A stretch of 42,993 nucleotides of DNA from Bacteroidaceae bacterium (GCA_017619335.1 JAFZSP010000081.1:1-42993), one strand, 5' to 3'; positions 33,283 to 42,247 are shown, counted from the first letter of the stretch. Made by a program: numbers and translations. Notes: generated by a model not told the origin, from the sequence alone.

Positions 33283-34256
33283 TTCTTGACCTCCCCGAAG
33301 CGTTTTGGTTTGACATACGTGTTAATCAACGGAGTGAAGCCGTTCATGATGAGGATGGCGAAACTCATGCCCTCGGGATAAGCACCGAAGTCACGGATGA
33401 GCACTGTTAGCACACCGATGGCTACGCCGTAGATGAGTTGGCCCTTGGCAGTCATAGGTGAGGTCACATAGTCGGTGGCCATGAAGCAGGCACCCAACAT
33501 CAAACCGCCAGAGAGGATAACCTGGAAGGGGTCGGCATAGCTGGGGTCGATGAGATGGAAGAGGCCAGCGAGAACGAAGACCGTTCCAAGGATGCTCACG
33601 GGGATATGCCAGGTGATGATCTTGCGGACAATCATGAAGATGCAACCGATGAGCAGGCAGAGGGCACTGACTTCACCCAAGGAACCACCCGTCTGTCCCA
33701 GCAGCATATCCATGGAGGAGGGCAGCTGGCTCAGGAGACTGGCATCGCCGCTCTTAATGGCTGCTTTCATGATGGCCAGCGGCGTGGCTGCTGTCTCCAC
33801 ATCCACATAGCCCATCTGACCAGTGACAGGCCAGGTGGTCATCTGCACGGGGAAAGAGATGAGAAGGAAGACACGCCCGACGAGCGCAGGGTTGAAGGGA
33901 TTGGTGCCCAGACCGCCAAAAGTCATCTTGCCAATGCCGATGGCAACAAGAGCGCCGATGATAATGATCCAGATAGGAAGATTCGAGGGCAGGTTGAAGC
34001 CGAGGAGCAGACCCGTCAGGACGGCAGAACCGTCACAGATTGTCAGTCGCTCACGACCGAGGATGAAGCGTGTGATGGCCCACTCAAAGAACACGCAAGC
34101 AGCCACCGACGTAACGAGAACGATGGCAGACCCCAGTCCGAAGAACCAAAGCGAGGCAAGCAGAGCCGGAACGAGTGCGATGCACACGCCGTACATATTC
34201 TTCTGCACCGAGTCGCCACCGTGAACGTGGGGTGAAAGGGAAATGATGGGTTTCAT
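33279..34256 (-). CDS. rnfD: Rnf complex subunit RnfD (FMN-carrying)
   Basis: 325 residues with many membrane helices and RnfD/NqrB motifs: SPHVHGGDSVQKNMYGV at the N-terminus and GGLGTNPFNPALVGRVFLL. TAATPLAIM carries the threonine that usually holds FMN. GACFMATDYVTSPMTAKGQLIYG follows. Separated from rnfC by the four-helix-bundle insertion. Confidence 0.95.
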   Translation of the reverse strand: MKPIISLSPHVHGGDSVQKNMYGVCIALVPALLASLWFFGLGSAIVLVTSVAACVFFEWAITRFILGRERLTICDGSAVLTGLLLGFNLPSNLPIWIIIIGALVAIGIGKMTFGGLGTNPFNPALVGRVFLLISFPVQMTTWPVTGQMGYVDVETAATPLAIMKAAIKSGDASLLSQLPSSMDMLLGQTGGSLGEVSALCLLIGCIFMIVRKIITWHIPVSILGTVFVLAGLFHLIDPSYADPFQVILSGGLMLGACFMATDYVTSPMTAKGQLIYGVAIGVLTVLIRDFGAYPEGMSFAILIMNGFTPLINTYVKPKRFGEVKK

Positions 34257-34267
34257 TGTCTTTTTTT

Positions 34268-34754
34268 AATTCACAATTCACAATTCATAATTCACAATTG
34301 ATACCGTTGTAAAATAGAGTCGTGAATGTGAGTAATTAAGTTATTCAATTCTTTCCTTTTGTTGTATTAACAATCGCAGTGAGTAGTTTATTCAATTCTT
34401 TACAATCCTTATCCAAACTTTCATACTGCTGCTGATTGATGTACTCTGTTTTAAAGAGTAGTTCAAGCCAGAAGTCTGCTTCATTCGCTTCTTTTAGGGC
34501 AATTTTCATTTTGTGAATAAAATCGTCTCTGCTTTCAGCGTGTTCAGATTCTCTGATGTTGGCACCAATGCTTGTTCCACATTTAAGAGTTTGTGTACAG
34601 ATTGGTTGTTCCACATACGTCATATTCTTTACGAGAAATTTGACGAGTTTCACAATCCGCACAGCAAAATCCATACTTTTCTGCTTCACAACATTGTCCG
34701 TCTTCATCGCGCAGCAATTATGAATTATGAATTGTGAATTTTGAATTGTGAATT
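34268..34754. repeat. Inverted-repeat element carrying the four-helix-bundle gene
   Basis: Left arm 34268-34299 and right arm 34716-34754 are inverted copies of the same AATTCACAATT-type sequence, the right one about one unit longer. The interior holds a four-helix-bundle gene and nothing else recognisable. It lies between rnfC and rnfD. Confidence 0.85.
34345..34707 (-). CDS. Four-helix-bundle protein (23S rRNA intervening-sequence type, S23/IVP)
   Basis: 120 residues matching the four-helix-bundle family often found inside 23S rRNA intervening sequences: MDFAVRIVKLVKFL, CGTSIGANIRESEHAESRDD, FIHKMKIALKEANEADFWLE and LDKDCKELNKLLTAIV. No signal peptide. Function unknown. Here it is inside the rnf operon between rnfD and rnfC, in the same orientation, within 32-39 bp inverted repeats, much as the rRNA version lies in its own long stem. 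Confidence 0.92.
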   Translation of the reverse strand: MKTDNVVKQKSMDFAVRIVKLVKFLVKNMTYVEQPICTQTLKCGTSIGANIRESEHAESRDDFIHKMKIALKEANEADFWLELLFKTEYINQQQYESLDKDCKELNKLLTAIVNTTKGKN

Positions 34755-34759
34755 GATAA

Positions 34760-36127
34760 CTACTTTTTTATCGCTTCCATGTGTCTTGCCTTGATGATTC
34801 CCATCACGGTCTGCTTGGCCACGCGAATGTTGTCGAGCAGCGGACGGTTCGAGGGACAGGTGAAGGCGCAGGAGCCACATTCGATACAGGAAGTGACATC
34901 GTTCTTCTCACATCCGTCCCAGTCCTTCAGACGGGTGTAGGAAGCGAGAAGATAGGGTTCCAGACCCATGGGGCAGGCGCTGACGCACTTGGCACAGCGG
35001 ATGCAGGGGCTGACTTCTCCACGACGGCTCTCTTTCTCAGTCATCAGCAGCAGACCGCTGGAACCCTTGGTGACAGGCACTTCAAGCGACATCAGCGCGC
35101 GTCCCATCATAGGACCGCCACCAATGATCTTGCCGGTATCCTCGGGCAGACCGCCTGCCTCGTCAATGAGCTGCTGCATGGGAGTGCCGATGCGGGCAAG
35201 GAAGTTGCTGGGTTGCTTCACGCTCTTTCCCGTCACAGTGATGATTCGTTCGATGAGGGGCTTGTTCTTGGTCACTGCCTCATAGATAGCATAGACCGTA
35301 CCCACGTTTTGCACGATGGCGCCCACGTTGATGGGAAGGGCAGGAGGTGCGGGCACCTGACGACCGATGACAGCATCAATCAGCTGTTTCTCACCACCTT
35401 GCGGATACTTCACCTTCAATGGAACGACTTCAATGCCAGGATACTGAGCAGCCTTCTCCTTCAAGAGGTCTGTCAGCAACTTGATGGCATCGGGCTTGTT
35501 CATCTCAATGCCGATGAAAGCCTTGGGGCAGTTCACGGCGTGCTTGATGAGCTGAACGCCCACAAGGATCTGTTCGGGCTTCTCCAGCATCAGGCGATGG
35601 TCGGCGGTCAGGTAGGGTTCGCACTCTACGGCGTTAACGATGATGGCCTCAGCTTTGGTACCCGGAGGCGGCATGAGCTTGATGCCTGTTGGGAAGGTGG
35701 CACCACCCATACCCACGATACCGGCAGCCTTAATGCGGTTCACCACTTCCTCGGCCGTGATATTGCCGAGATCCTTCATTGTCACGAGCTTATCCGAGCG
35801 GTCGATGGTGTCGAGCCATTCATCGCCTTCCACATCAACGACAACGGCCATGCGGCGTGTGCCGCTGCTGTCCAGCACGGCATCAACCTTGTTGACCTTG
35901 CCGCTGACACTGGAGAAGACAGGAACGCTGAGACCCTTACCGGCTTCACCCAACAGGGTACCCACCTTCACCTCGTCGCCCTTCTTGACAACGGGAACGG
36001 CAGGAGCACCAATGTGCTGGAACATCGAAAAGACGGCCTGCTTGGGAAGGGCAGCCACACGGATGGGAGAAGCTGCTGAAAGCTTATTTTCTGCGGGATG
36101 AACACCGCCAATATTAAATGTTTTCAT
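34760..36127 (-). CDS. rnfC: Rnf complex subunit RnfC
   Basis: 455 residues. The N-terminal HPAENKLSA, VKKGDEVKVGTLLGE and VVDVEGDEW segments, and the flavin/NADH-binding GIVGMGGATFPTGIKL and VNAVECEPYLTADHRLM, are typical. Two [4Fe-4S] motifs near the C-terminus: CIRCAKCVSACPMGLEP and CIECGSCAFTCPSNRPL. RnfC is the peripheral NADH-oxidising subunit. It overlaps rnfB by ATGA. Its stop lies just before the four-helix element. Confidence 0.96.
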   Translation of the reverse strand: MKTFNIGGVHPAENKLSAASPIRVAALPKQAVFSMFQHIGAPAVPVVKKGDEVKVGTLLGEAGKGLSVPVFSSVSGKVNKVDAVLDSSGTRRMAVVVDVEGDEWLDTIDRSDKLVTMKDLGNITAEEVVNRIKAAGIVGMGGATFPTGIKLMPPPGTKAEAIIVNAVECEPYLTADHRLMLEKPEQILVGVQLIKHAVNCPKAFIGIEMNKPDAIKLLTDLLKEKAAQYPGIEVVPLKVKYPQGGEKQLIDAVIGRQVPAPPALPINVGAIVQNVGTVYAIYEAVTKNKPLIERIITVTGKSVKQPSNFLARIGTPMQQLIDEAGGLPEDTGKIIGGGPMMGRALMSLEVPVTKGSSGLLLMTEKESRRGEVSPCIRCAKCVSACPMGLEPYLLASYTRLKDWDGCEKNDVTSCIECGSCAFTCPSNRPLLDNIRVAKQTVMGIIKARHMEAIKK

Positions 36128-37002
36128 GCTTCTTTTTCTTTTGCGGGTTCAACATTGGGAGCGGGTTTCTCCTTTTTGGGCGGGAAGTTGAAGGCGTGGA
36201 TGGCGTTCTGCGGACATTCGTCCTCGCACTTGCGGCAGAGTTTGCACTTCTCTGCATCAATGTAGGCGAGGTTGGCATCTACGGTGATAGCCTCGAACTT
36301 GCAGACTTTCACGCACTTCTGACAAGCAATACAACCAACGCTGCAAGCCTTGCGCGTCTGGGCGCCCTTGTCTTTGTTGTTGCACAGCACCACCACACGG
36401 CGATTCTTCAAGCCCTTCAAGCGAATCTCGATGATGCCGCGCGGACAAGCCTTGGAGCAGGCACCGCAGGCGGTACACTTTTCTTCATCCACCTCGGGCA
36501 GACCCGTCTCGGGGTTCATGCGGATGGCATCAAACTGGCAGGCAGCCACACAGTCACCACAGCCTAAACAGCCGTAGGCACAGGCTGTCTCGCCGCTGCC
36601 TAACATCTGCTGCACGCGGCAGCTCTGGGCACCGTCGAACTCAGCAATGCGCGGACGGCTCTCACAGGTGCCGTTGCAGCGCACTACCGCCACTTTCGGA
36701 GCACTGGCCTCAGCAGTCATTCCAAGGATGGCTGCCACCTGCTCCATCACGGGCTGTCCGCCAACGGGGCAGAGCAGTCCTTCCAGCGAGCCCTTGTCGG
36801 CAGCCTTCACACAGGCTCCCGCAAAACCGCTACAGCCTGGGAAACCGCAGCCGCCGCAGTTAGCTTGGGGCAAGACCTCTGCCACTTGCGCGATGCGCTC
36901 GTCTTCATGAACAGCGAATTTCTTGCCAGCAAAAAACAGGATGAGCGCCGCCACCAGTCCTATGCCTCCAAGAACAATCACTGCAATCAGGATTACATTC
37001 AT
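36124..37002 (-). CDS. rnfB: Rnf complex subunit RnfB (polyferredoxin)
   Basis: 292 residues. N-terminal membrane helix (VIVLGGIGLVAALILFFAG), then CGGCGFPGCSGFAGAC (a four-Cys [4Fe-4S] site). Several ferredoxin-type clusters follow: CLGCGDCVAACQFDAI, CTACGACSKACPRGII, CIACQKCVKVCKFEAI and CKLCRKCEDECPQNAI. A Lys/Pro/Glu-rich tail follows. RnfB takes electrons from ferredoxin and passes them to the membrane part. It is 35 bp after the RseC gene. Confidence 0.96.
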   Translation of the reverse strand: MNVILIAVIVLGGIGLVAALILFFAGKKFAVHEDERIAQVAEVLPQANCGGCGFPGCSGFAGACVKAADKGSLEGLLCPVGGQPVMEQVAAILGMTAEASAPKVAVVRCNGTCESRPRIAEFDGAQSCRVQQMLGSGETACAYGCLGCGDCVAACQFDAIRMNPETGLPEVDEEKCTACGACSKACPRGIIEIRLKGLKNRRVVVLCNNKDKGAQTRKACSVGCIACQKCVKVCKFEAITVDANLAYIDAEKCKLCRKCEDECPQNAIHAFNFPPKKEKPAPNVEPAKEKEA

Positions 37003-37037
37003 AATAAAGTTTAGAGTTTAATGTTTAGAGTTTAGTG

Positions 37038-37451
37038 TTATTTGATTCGAAATGAGAACCGCTGCTGCAAGCGCTGGCGGAAGAAGAGGAAGATGACAAT
37101 GTAATAGAGCGCCACAGAAGCCAGAGCGAAGAGCGCACCCAGAACCTCGCTGCCTGTGAGCTTGATGCCAGCCACAAGGATCACGAGCAACAGCAAGAGG
37201 GGCAGGCCGTAGGCCACGATGGCTGCATAGCGTCCGTCGGAGAGGCGACCTTCTAAAACCACCTCCTGCCCTACCCTATAACGTTCAGCGTTGGACGTGA
37301 GCACATCCACGTCCTTCTCCTTGGCCTCGGAACTGTTGCACATTTTCCTGGCGGCACAACCCGAACAGGCCGAAGACTGCACGATGGTCACACGAACCAC
37401 CCCAGCATCAACGGCTTTCACCACAGCGTTGTGCTTAATTACCTGTTCCAT
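37038..37451 (-). CDS. RseC/MucC-family membrane protein at the head of the rnf operon
   Basis: 137 residues. A Cys-rich N-terminal part (SSACSGCAARKMCNSSE) is followed by two membrane helices (YAAIVAYGLPLLLLLVILVAGI and VLGALFALASVALYYIVIFLFF). This is the RseC/SoxR-reducing-system family, which commonly precedes rnf genes in Bacteroidetes. It may help maturation or regulation of the complex. It is first in the operon, with TACCTTTG 38 bp upstream. Confidence 0.9.
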   Translation of the reverse strand: MEQVIKHNAVVKAVDAGVVRVTIVQSSACSGCAARKMCNSSEAKEKDVDVLTSNAERYRVGQEVVLEGRLSDGRYAAIVAYGLPLLLLLVILVAGIKLTGSEVLGALFALASVALYYIVIFLFFRQRLQQRFSFRIK

Positions 37452-37489
37452 TCACGTTGTTTTGCCACATCTACTTGTCAAAATCGCCA

Positions 37490-37497
37490 CAAAGGTA
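37490..37497 (-). promoter_or_regulatory. -7 box of the RseC-rnf operon promoter
   Basis: TACCTTTG on the minus strand, 38 bp before the RseC ATG. No clear TTTG at the -33 distance. Confidence 0.5.
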
Positions 37498-37823
37498 ACA
37501 CATTTTAATATAAGTACGCGCGTGCGAAGGAAAAAAACAGATAAGTTTTTACTATATTTAACACATAACACCCGTTACAGCAACCTCTACTACCCGATTT
37601 TCCTCATTCCGCCACTTTCCCTTTCTCTCAAAAAACACTTTTTATCAGAAAACTCTACAGACTACATCCCAATGTGGTTTTGGCAGGACGAGTACATTTC
37701 GCCAGCACAAAGGTTCGCTTACAGATGGGCGTAGGGTTGCTCCTAGGTGATGGATGTGTGGCAGTGATGCAATCTTCCCGTAGCTTCCAACTCCTTTTCC
37801 AATTGTTTCTAACTCATCATTTA

Positions 37824-37909
37824 AAATCACCGTGAGATTTATTAACAGCACACGGTGATTTAAAGAAATCACAGAGTGTATTTTCTAAATCACCATGTGC
37901 TTTTAAATC
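37824..37909. repeat. Degenerate period-21 tandem array
   Basis: AAATCAC starts units at 37824, 37866 and 37887. A diverged unit sits at 37845, so spacing is 21 bp throughout. Units resemble AAATCACCGTGAGATTTATT. Two units also form an 11-bp inverted pair AAATCACCGTG (37824-37834) with CACGGTGATTT (37851-37861). Confidence 0.6.
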
Positions 37910-37992
37910 AGATTAACTAAGGGAATAATTCCTATTCAGAATTAATTAGTTTATTCTTTCCTTCGTGGTGCATTAAGCTCTTAACTCCTTTT

Positions 37993-39459
37993 CTACCTCA
38001 CTAACTGCTCAAAGTCTGCATTGATGTTCTCGCCTCGCTCAAAATCCCAGAGGGTGAGGCTGCGGAGCTGATAGTAATAGTACCAGAAGTTGAAGAGCTG
38101 GTGGATGCGGTTCTGGCGTGCCTCGTCCTTGGCCGTCTGTGCATCGGAGAGTTCCAGCGTAGAGATACTGCCAATCTTGAAAGTCTCCACGTTGGTGTGG
38201 TAACGCCGCCGGGCGATGCTGTCGGCTTCCTCGGCGATGCGTAGCTGTGCCAACTGGTTGTTGAACTGTTCCGTCAGGACAAATATGTTCTGCCGGAACT
38301 CCTGTGCCTGCTGGCGGAGTTGTCCCTGGACGATCTCGCGATTACTCTCTGCCATACGGCGTTGCCCCTTCCGCTTGCCCCAATCCAGCAGAGGAACGGA
38401 GAACCCGACCTGCACCACTTCCTTACTTAGCAGGTCGCGGTAGGCACCGCCCACGGTGGTGCCTGTGCCAGTGTAACCCAGCTGTGCATAGAGGTTGATA
38501 CTCTGTCGGTTGGCACGGGCGATGGCCACGGAGTAGTCCGCTTCCATCTGGCGACGCCGCAGGGTGATGGCATGTGCGTTGTTAGCGAGGGCGTGATCCA
38601 GCACCTCATTATACTGGAGGCTGAGCTTCGGGATTTCTTCGGTGACAACGGGCTCGATATCTGCGTCCACATCAAGGAAGGATCGCAGGGCGAACTGCCG
38701 TGCCTGCCGCGTGCTCTCGGCATTGGTGAGGGTACTGCGGGCGGTGAGGGTGTTGAGCCGCATCTGCAGGACATCGTTCTCGCTGATGGTTCCCATCTCG
38801 CGCTTGGCCAGTGCCACCTCGTAGAGTTTCTCTGCGGTGGCGAGGTTCTGCTGGGCAATGTGCTCCTGTTCCCCGGCCAGCAAGAGGTTGAAGAAGAGGC
38901 TGATAGCCTGCATGGCCACCTGTTCCGTCTCTGTCAGGAAGCGGGCCTTGGCCTCGCGGTAACGTAACGGCTCGATGCGGCGGCTCCACTTCACATGGTT
39001 CACGCCAAAGATGGGTTGCGAGAGCGTGACCGCCAGGGGTAGGCTCATTAGCTGATTGCCCCCTGCTCCCCCACCCGACTGATGCAGATAATCCAGAGAC
39101 GACTCCACAGACAGTGTGCCGCCCGTGGGCCAGATCTTCTGACTGACGTGCATCGACCCGCTGAGGCCCAGGTAGTCATTACGCACGAAGGAGACCCCGC
39201 CATCGGCCTGCTGGTAGGAGGTGTATCGTTTGTTGTAACTGGGCGTTGTGGCAGAGAACGAGACCTCGGGCAGCAGGTCGGCACGGTAACTGCGCCACTG
39301 CCAATAGGCCGACTTCAACTCGCCCAGCGCGACTGCCGCCTCCACGCTCTGCCGGCGCGCCATCATGATGCATTCGTCGAGGGTCAGACGTAGCGTGTCG
39401 GTTTGTGCCTGTGCAGAAAATGACAACAATATGAGGCAGAGAAGAATGACTTTATTCAT
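37993..39459 (-). CDS. TolC-family outer-membrane efflux protein
   Basis: 488 residues with a signal peptide (VILLCLILLSFSAQAQ). Two long alpha-helical repeats of the TolC type: LTLDECIMMARRQSVEAAVALGE, EKLYEVALAKREMGTISENDVLQMRLN, then the second half with KIGSISTLELSDAQTAKDEARQN. It forms the outer-membrane channel of a tripartite export system. The 8-bp overlap with the upstream permease gene shows it is the last gene of the ABC operon. Confidence 0.93.
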   Translation of the reverse strand: MNKVILLCLILLSFSAQAQTDTLRLTLDECIMMARRQSVEAAVALGELKSAYWQWRSYRADLLPEVSFSATTPSYNKRYTSYQQADGGVSFVRNDYLGLSGSMHVSQKIWPTGGTLSVESSLDYLHQSGGGAGGNQLMSLPLAVTLSQPIFGVNHVKWSRRIEPLRYREAKARFLTETEQVAMQAISLFFNLLLAGEQEHIAQQNLATAEKLYEVALAKREMGTISENDVLQMRLNTLTARSTLTNAESTRQARQFALRSFLDVDADIEPVVTEEIPKLSLQYNEVLDHALANNAHAITLRRRQMEADYSVAIARANRQSINLYAQLGYTGTGTTVGGAYRDLLSKEVVQVGFSVPLLDWGKRKGQRRMAESNREIVQGQLRQQAQEFRQNIFVLTEQFNNQLAQLRIAEEADSIARRRYHTNVETFKIGSISTLELSDAQTAKDEARQNRIHQLFNFWYYYYQLRSLTLWDFERGENINADFEQLVR

Positions 39460-40774
39460 GGTGTAAGGCTTCTACAGGGTGTTTGCGACAGGCACGCCAG
39501 GCGGGAACGAGGATGCCGAGGGAGACGACTGTGAGGAGGAGCAGGTACTGGACGACGCAGATGATGAGGTAGTGGAGCCAGAAGGTGTTCACCCAGTCCT
39601 TCGCGGCGGTGCTGGCGTAGGTCTGGCTCAGACCGTCGGAGAGTTCGATGTTGATGGCAAACTGTAGCCAGATAATCTGCCCCAGAATGCAGGCGAGGAG
39701 CGTTAGCAGGGCTGCTTCCTGCCAAATCATGAAGAAGATGTCGCGCCGCTTGGCCCCGAAGCTTCGCATGATGCCGATATCCTCCGTGCGTTTGCGGATT
39801 TGTAGCCAGTAGGTGCCGAGCGTTCCGAGGACGACGTTCAGCAGGAAGACGGCAAGGAGGATGCCCAGCAGGGTGCGAATGACGCCAGGATCGCCGGTTG
39901 AATCTTTCCGATCAATATAGTCAGTATAGGTCATGATTCTGACGAGGATGTGGTTGCCAGCGCGGAGGAGAGCTTGGCCCCCTCCCGACCTCCCCGAGGG
40001 GGAGGGGTGATTTTCGGCTTGAAGATGACTGACAAAGGCTTCGGTATCTGCTTCGGGCTTCAGGCGGATGAGCACCTTCGGGGTGAGATTGACCAGTGCG
40101 GAACGTGGCGTGAGGATGGAATAGGCATGACGATCGTAGGGCGTGAAGCGGAAGTCCTCCACAACACCGGCTATGGTGTAGCGGTTCCTGATGTGCGGCC
40201 CTCCGTCTTGCAGGGCGCGGTCGCTGAAATCCCATTCCACGATGCGGCGCCCCGTGACCTGGTCTGTGCCGAAGAGTGCGCGGGCCACGCTGCGGGTGAT
40301 GACCGCGCCACCCTCTGGACAATTGGAGAGTTCCTCTGCCGAGGGGCTGCCCTCGATGGCTGTCAGCCCTTGCGTCTCGAAATACTGCTCGTTGCGCAGG
40401 AACCATCCTTCGCGAGCGCCACAGCGACGCGAGGAATCCGCCTCAGAGGAATAGGTGCTCATGTAGTCCATGTTATAATCACCGATGAAGCCTACGGCAA
40501 GGTGGACGTACTGCACCTCGGGCAGCGCACGGATTTGGTCGCGAAGAGCATAGAGGGTAGCGAATGAGGCGGAGTCTGGACCCGACACCTGCCCCACCTG
40601 TCCCACCACCAGATGCTCCTGTTCGAACTCACCGGCAGGGCGGCAGAAGTAGCGGTCGTATGTGGTGACGGTGAAATGGTCGATGAAGTAGAAGCTGAGA
40701 ATGGTGATGAGGGCTATCTCAGCAAAGATCCAGCCGTTCTGGCGGCGGTGGGCCCAAAGGTTCTTGAGTATCAT
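39452..40774 (-). CDS. ABC transporter permease (FtsX/MacB type), second of the operon
   Basis: 440 residues: one N-terminal helix (GWIFAEIALITILSFYFIDHF), a large periplasmic domain and three C-terminal helices typical of FtsX (LLAVFLLNVVLGTLGTYWL, IMRSFGAKRRDIFFMIWQEA, YLLLLTVVSLGILVPAWRA). It ends VEALHHE, the MacB-type tail. A GC-rich palindromic element (39976-40008) is embedded in frame in the periplasmic domain (SPSGRSGGGQ). Likely part of an exporter of peptides, lipids or drugs; substrate unknown. Confidence 0.9.
   Translation of the reverse strand: MILKNLWAHRRQNGWIFAEIALITILSFYFIDHFTVTTYDRYFCRPAGEFEQEHLVVGQVGQVSGPDSASFATLYALRDQIRALPEVQYVHLAVGFIGDYNMDYMSTYSSEADSSRRCGAREGWFLRNEQYFETQGLTAIEGSPSAEELSNCPEGGAVITRSVARALFGTDQVTGRRIVEWDFSDRALQDGGPHIRNRYTIAGVVEDFRFTPYDRHAYSILTPRSALVNLTPKVLIRLKPEADTEAFVSHLQAENHPSPSGRSGGGQALLRAGNHILVRIMTYTDYIDRKDSTGDPGVIRTLLGILLAVFLLNVVLGTLGTYWLQIRKRTEDIGIMRSFGAKRRDIFFMIWQEAALLTLLACILGQIIWLQFAINIELSDGLSQTYASTAAKDWVNTFWLHYLIICVVQYLLLLTVVSLGILVPAWRACRKHPVEALHHE
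39976..40008. repeat. GC-rich palindromic element inside a permease gene
   Basis: Core CCTCCCC-GAG-GGGGAGG (39989-40005) with a CCCTCCC flank. It resembles the elements at 42076-42111 and 42212-42247 in its palindrome plus poly-C side. It encodes about residues 256-267 of the permease. Confidence 0.7.
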
Positions 40775-42153
40775 TTCTTTTGACTTAACGATTCGACAAT
40801 GGGACTCCGCAGCGAACGCCAGGCTGGGATGAGGGCTGCCATGAGGTTCAGCAGGACGCAGCAGAGGAAGATGATGAGGAAGAGCGTGGGCGTGACAAAC
40901 ATCTGGAAATCCAGGGACGTATCGGTGGCGTTCTGGTCACGCGAGACAAACAGCTGCAGGAAAACAGCGTTACTGCGGATGGCCAGGATGAAGAGCCACG
41001 ACAGCACCCAGCCGACGGCACCGCCGCAGAGCGTCAGGACGAGGTTCTCGTTGATGACCTCGCGCAGCAGCGTGCGCCGCTTAGCACCAAAAGCCTTTCG
41101 GATGCCCATTTCCGCCCGCCGCACTTCCATGCGATTGCTGACGAGGCCGCTCAGGTTGATGGCGGGCAGGAGCAGGAAGAACAGCATCAACAGTGCAGGC
41201 ACCGAGAGGTTCTTGGCCTCCAAGGCGAGATTCTGATCCTCATTGCTTTCTGGGCGGAAGAAACCCATGATGCGAAAGAAATTCGACCGCACGGTCAGAA
41301 TCCAGTCCACCTTCTCGCCCATCTGTGAACTGATGACGGCACCGTAGTGCTGCCGCAGTGGCTCCAGTTCGTCGAGGAAGTGCTGCCGCGAGTAGCCCTC
41401 GCGCAGGAGGAGGCGCAGGTTGAGGTTGCCAGCGTAGGACACATCCACGTAGTTATCACCATTCCGCAAGGGATTATGATTGTCGGGATGCAAGCCGAGA
41501 CCATCCACAGTGTATGGCACATAGGCGTCCGCAGTGGCATCTCCCAAGAAGGCACTTACCGCCTTGACCACACCCACGACGCGGAAGGGCAGGTTGTTGA
41601 TGAAGATGGAAGCCTCACACCCAATCCTCTCTCTCACCTTATCCGTAATCACACACACGCGCTCGCCGTTGCGGAACTCTTGCTCGGAGAAAGGACGACC
41701 GTCGAGAAAGCGGAGGTCGAAGAGACGGAAGAAACTAGGGTCGGTGGCGGTGGCGGAAATGGAAGTTCCTATGATTCCATCCACCGAGGCCGTGTAGCGG
41801 TTCTGCATGGCAGGGATGATGCCCGTTGCTGCCTCCACGCTCGCCATCTGCCGGAAGCAGGAATCAATGGCCGTGGTGGAGAAGCCCTGATGGTAGGCGA
41901 CATCCTGTCCTGCCATCGACTCTGTAGCGAAGAAACCCCAGGAATAGAGCGTGCGCGAGCGGTGTGACTCGGGCGGGATGTCAGCCAGCATCATATTGAA
42001 CACAATGGCAATGACCATAGCGGAAGCGATGGCTACAGCGGTGCCTGCCACATAAACGAAGTAAGCGAACAGATTGGACTCTCCCCCCGCCCTCCCTATG
42101 AGGGAGGGAGCAGAATGTAATAGACTGGTTGCTTTTTTGAAGAAAGTTATCAT
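40771..42153 (-). CDS. ABC transporter permease (FtsX/MacB type), first of the operon
   Basis: 460 residues from ATG 42153; a longer frame to 42195 lacks support. Topology as in MacB: N-terminal helix (YVAGTAVAIASAMVIAIVFNMM), periplasmic domain, then LLMLFFLLLPAINLSGLVSNRM, GIRKAFGAKRRTLLREVINENLVLTLCGG and FLIIFLCCVLLNLMAALIPAWRSL. A repeat (42076-42111) codes for residues 15-26 (APSLIGRAGGES) before the first helix. It overlaps the next permease gene by 4 bp. Confidence 0.9.
   Translation of the reverse strand: MITFFKKATSLLHSAPSLIGRAGGESNLFAYFVYVAGTAVAIASAMVIAIVFNMMLADIPPESHRSRTLYSWGFFATESMAGQDVAYHQGFSTTAIDSCFRQMASVEAATGIIPAMQNRYTASVDGIIGTSISATATDPSFFRLFDLRFLDGRPFSEQEFRNGERVCVITDKVRERIGCEASIFINNLPFRVVGVVKAVSAFLGDATADAYVPYTVDGLGLHPDNHNPLRNGDNYVDVSYAGNLNLRLLLREGYSRQHFLDELEPLRQHYGAVISSQMGEKVDWILTVRSNFFRIMGFFRPESNEDQNLALEAKNLSVPALLMLFFLLLPAINLSGLVSNRMEVRRAEMGIRKAFGAKRRTLLREVINENLVLTLCGGAVGWVLSWLFILAIRSNAVFLQLFVSRDQNATDTSLDFQMFVTPTLFLIIFLCCVLLNLMAALIPAWRSLRSPIVESLSQKK
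42076..42111. repeat. 36-bp GC-rich palindromic element, copy A
   Basis: GGACTCTCCCCCCGCCC then CTCCCT-ATG-AGGGAG and GGAGC. It is identical to the inverted copy at 42212-42247 except for the three-base centre. It is read in frame by the permease gene. Confidence 0.85.
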
Positions 42154-42211
42154 TGAGATATTATTGTAATCTGAACTATTTCTAAGCTCTCCCAAGTTCT
42201 CATAAGTAACC

Positions 42212-42247
42212 GCTCCCTCCCTTACAGGGAGGGCGGGGGGAGAGTCC
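42212..42247. repeat. 36-bp GC-rich palindromic element, copy B (inverted)
   Basis: Reverse complement of copy A with GTA instead of ATG at the centre. It lies between the ATPase stop and the permease start. With copy A it brackets the permease start codon. Confidence 0.85.

Larger units (their letters stand above)
37452..37992. other. 541-bp non-coding gap between the rnf and TolC genes
   Basis: No gene recognised. It holds the rnf -7 box (37490-37497), an AT-rich stretch with GTACGCGCGTGCG near 37515, and the period-21 array at 37824-37909. The TolC gene ends here, so a terminator is expected, but no clear hairpin plus T-run was found. Confidence 0.6.

Noticed and set aside
34781..36079. 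Long plus-strand open frame opposite rnfC
   Set aside because: It is a shadow of the high-quality rnfC gene and has His/Gly-rich, non-protein-like composition.
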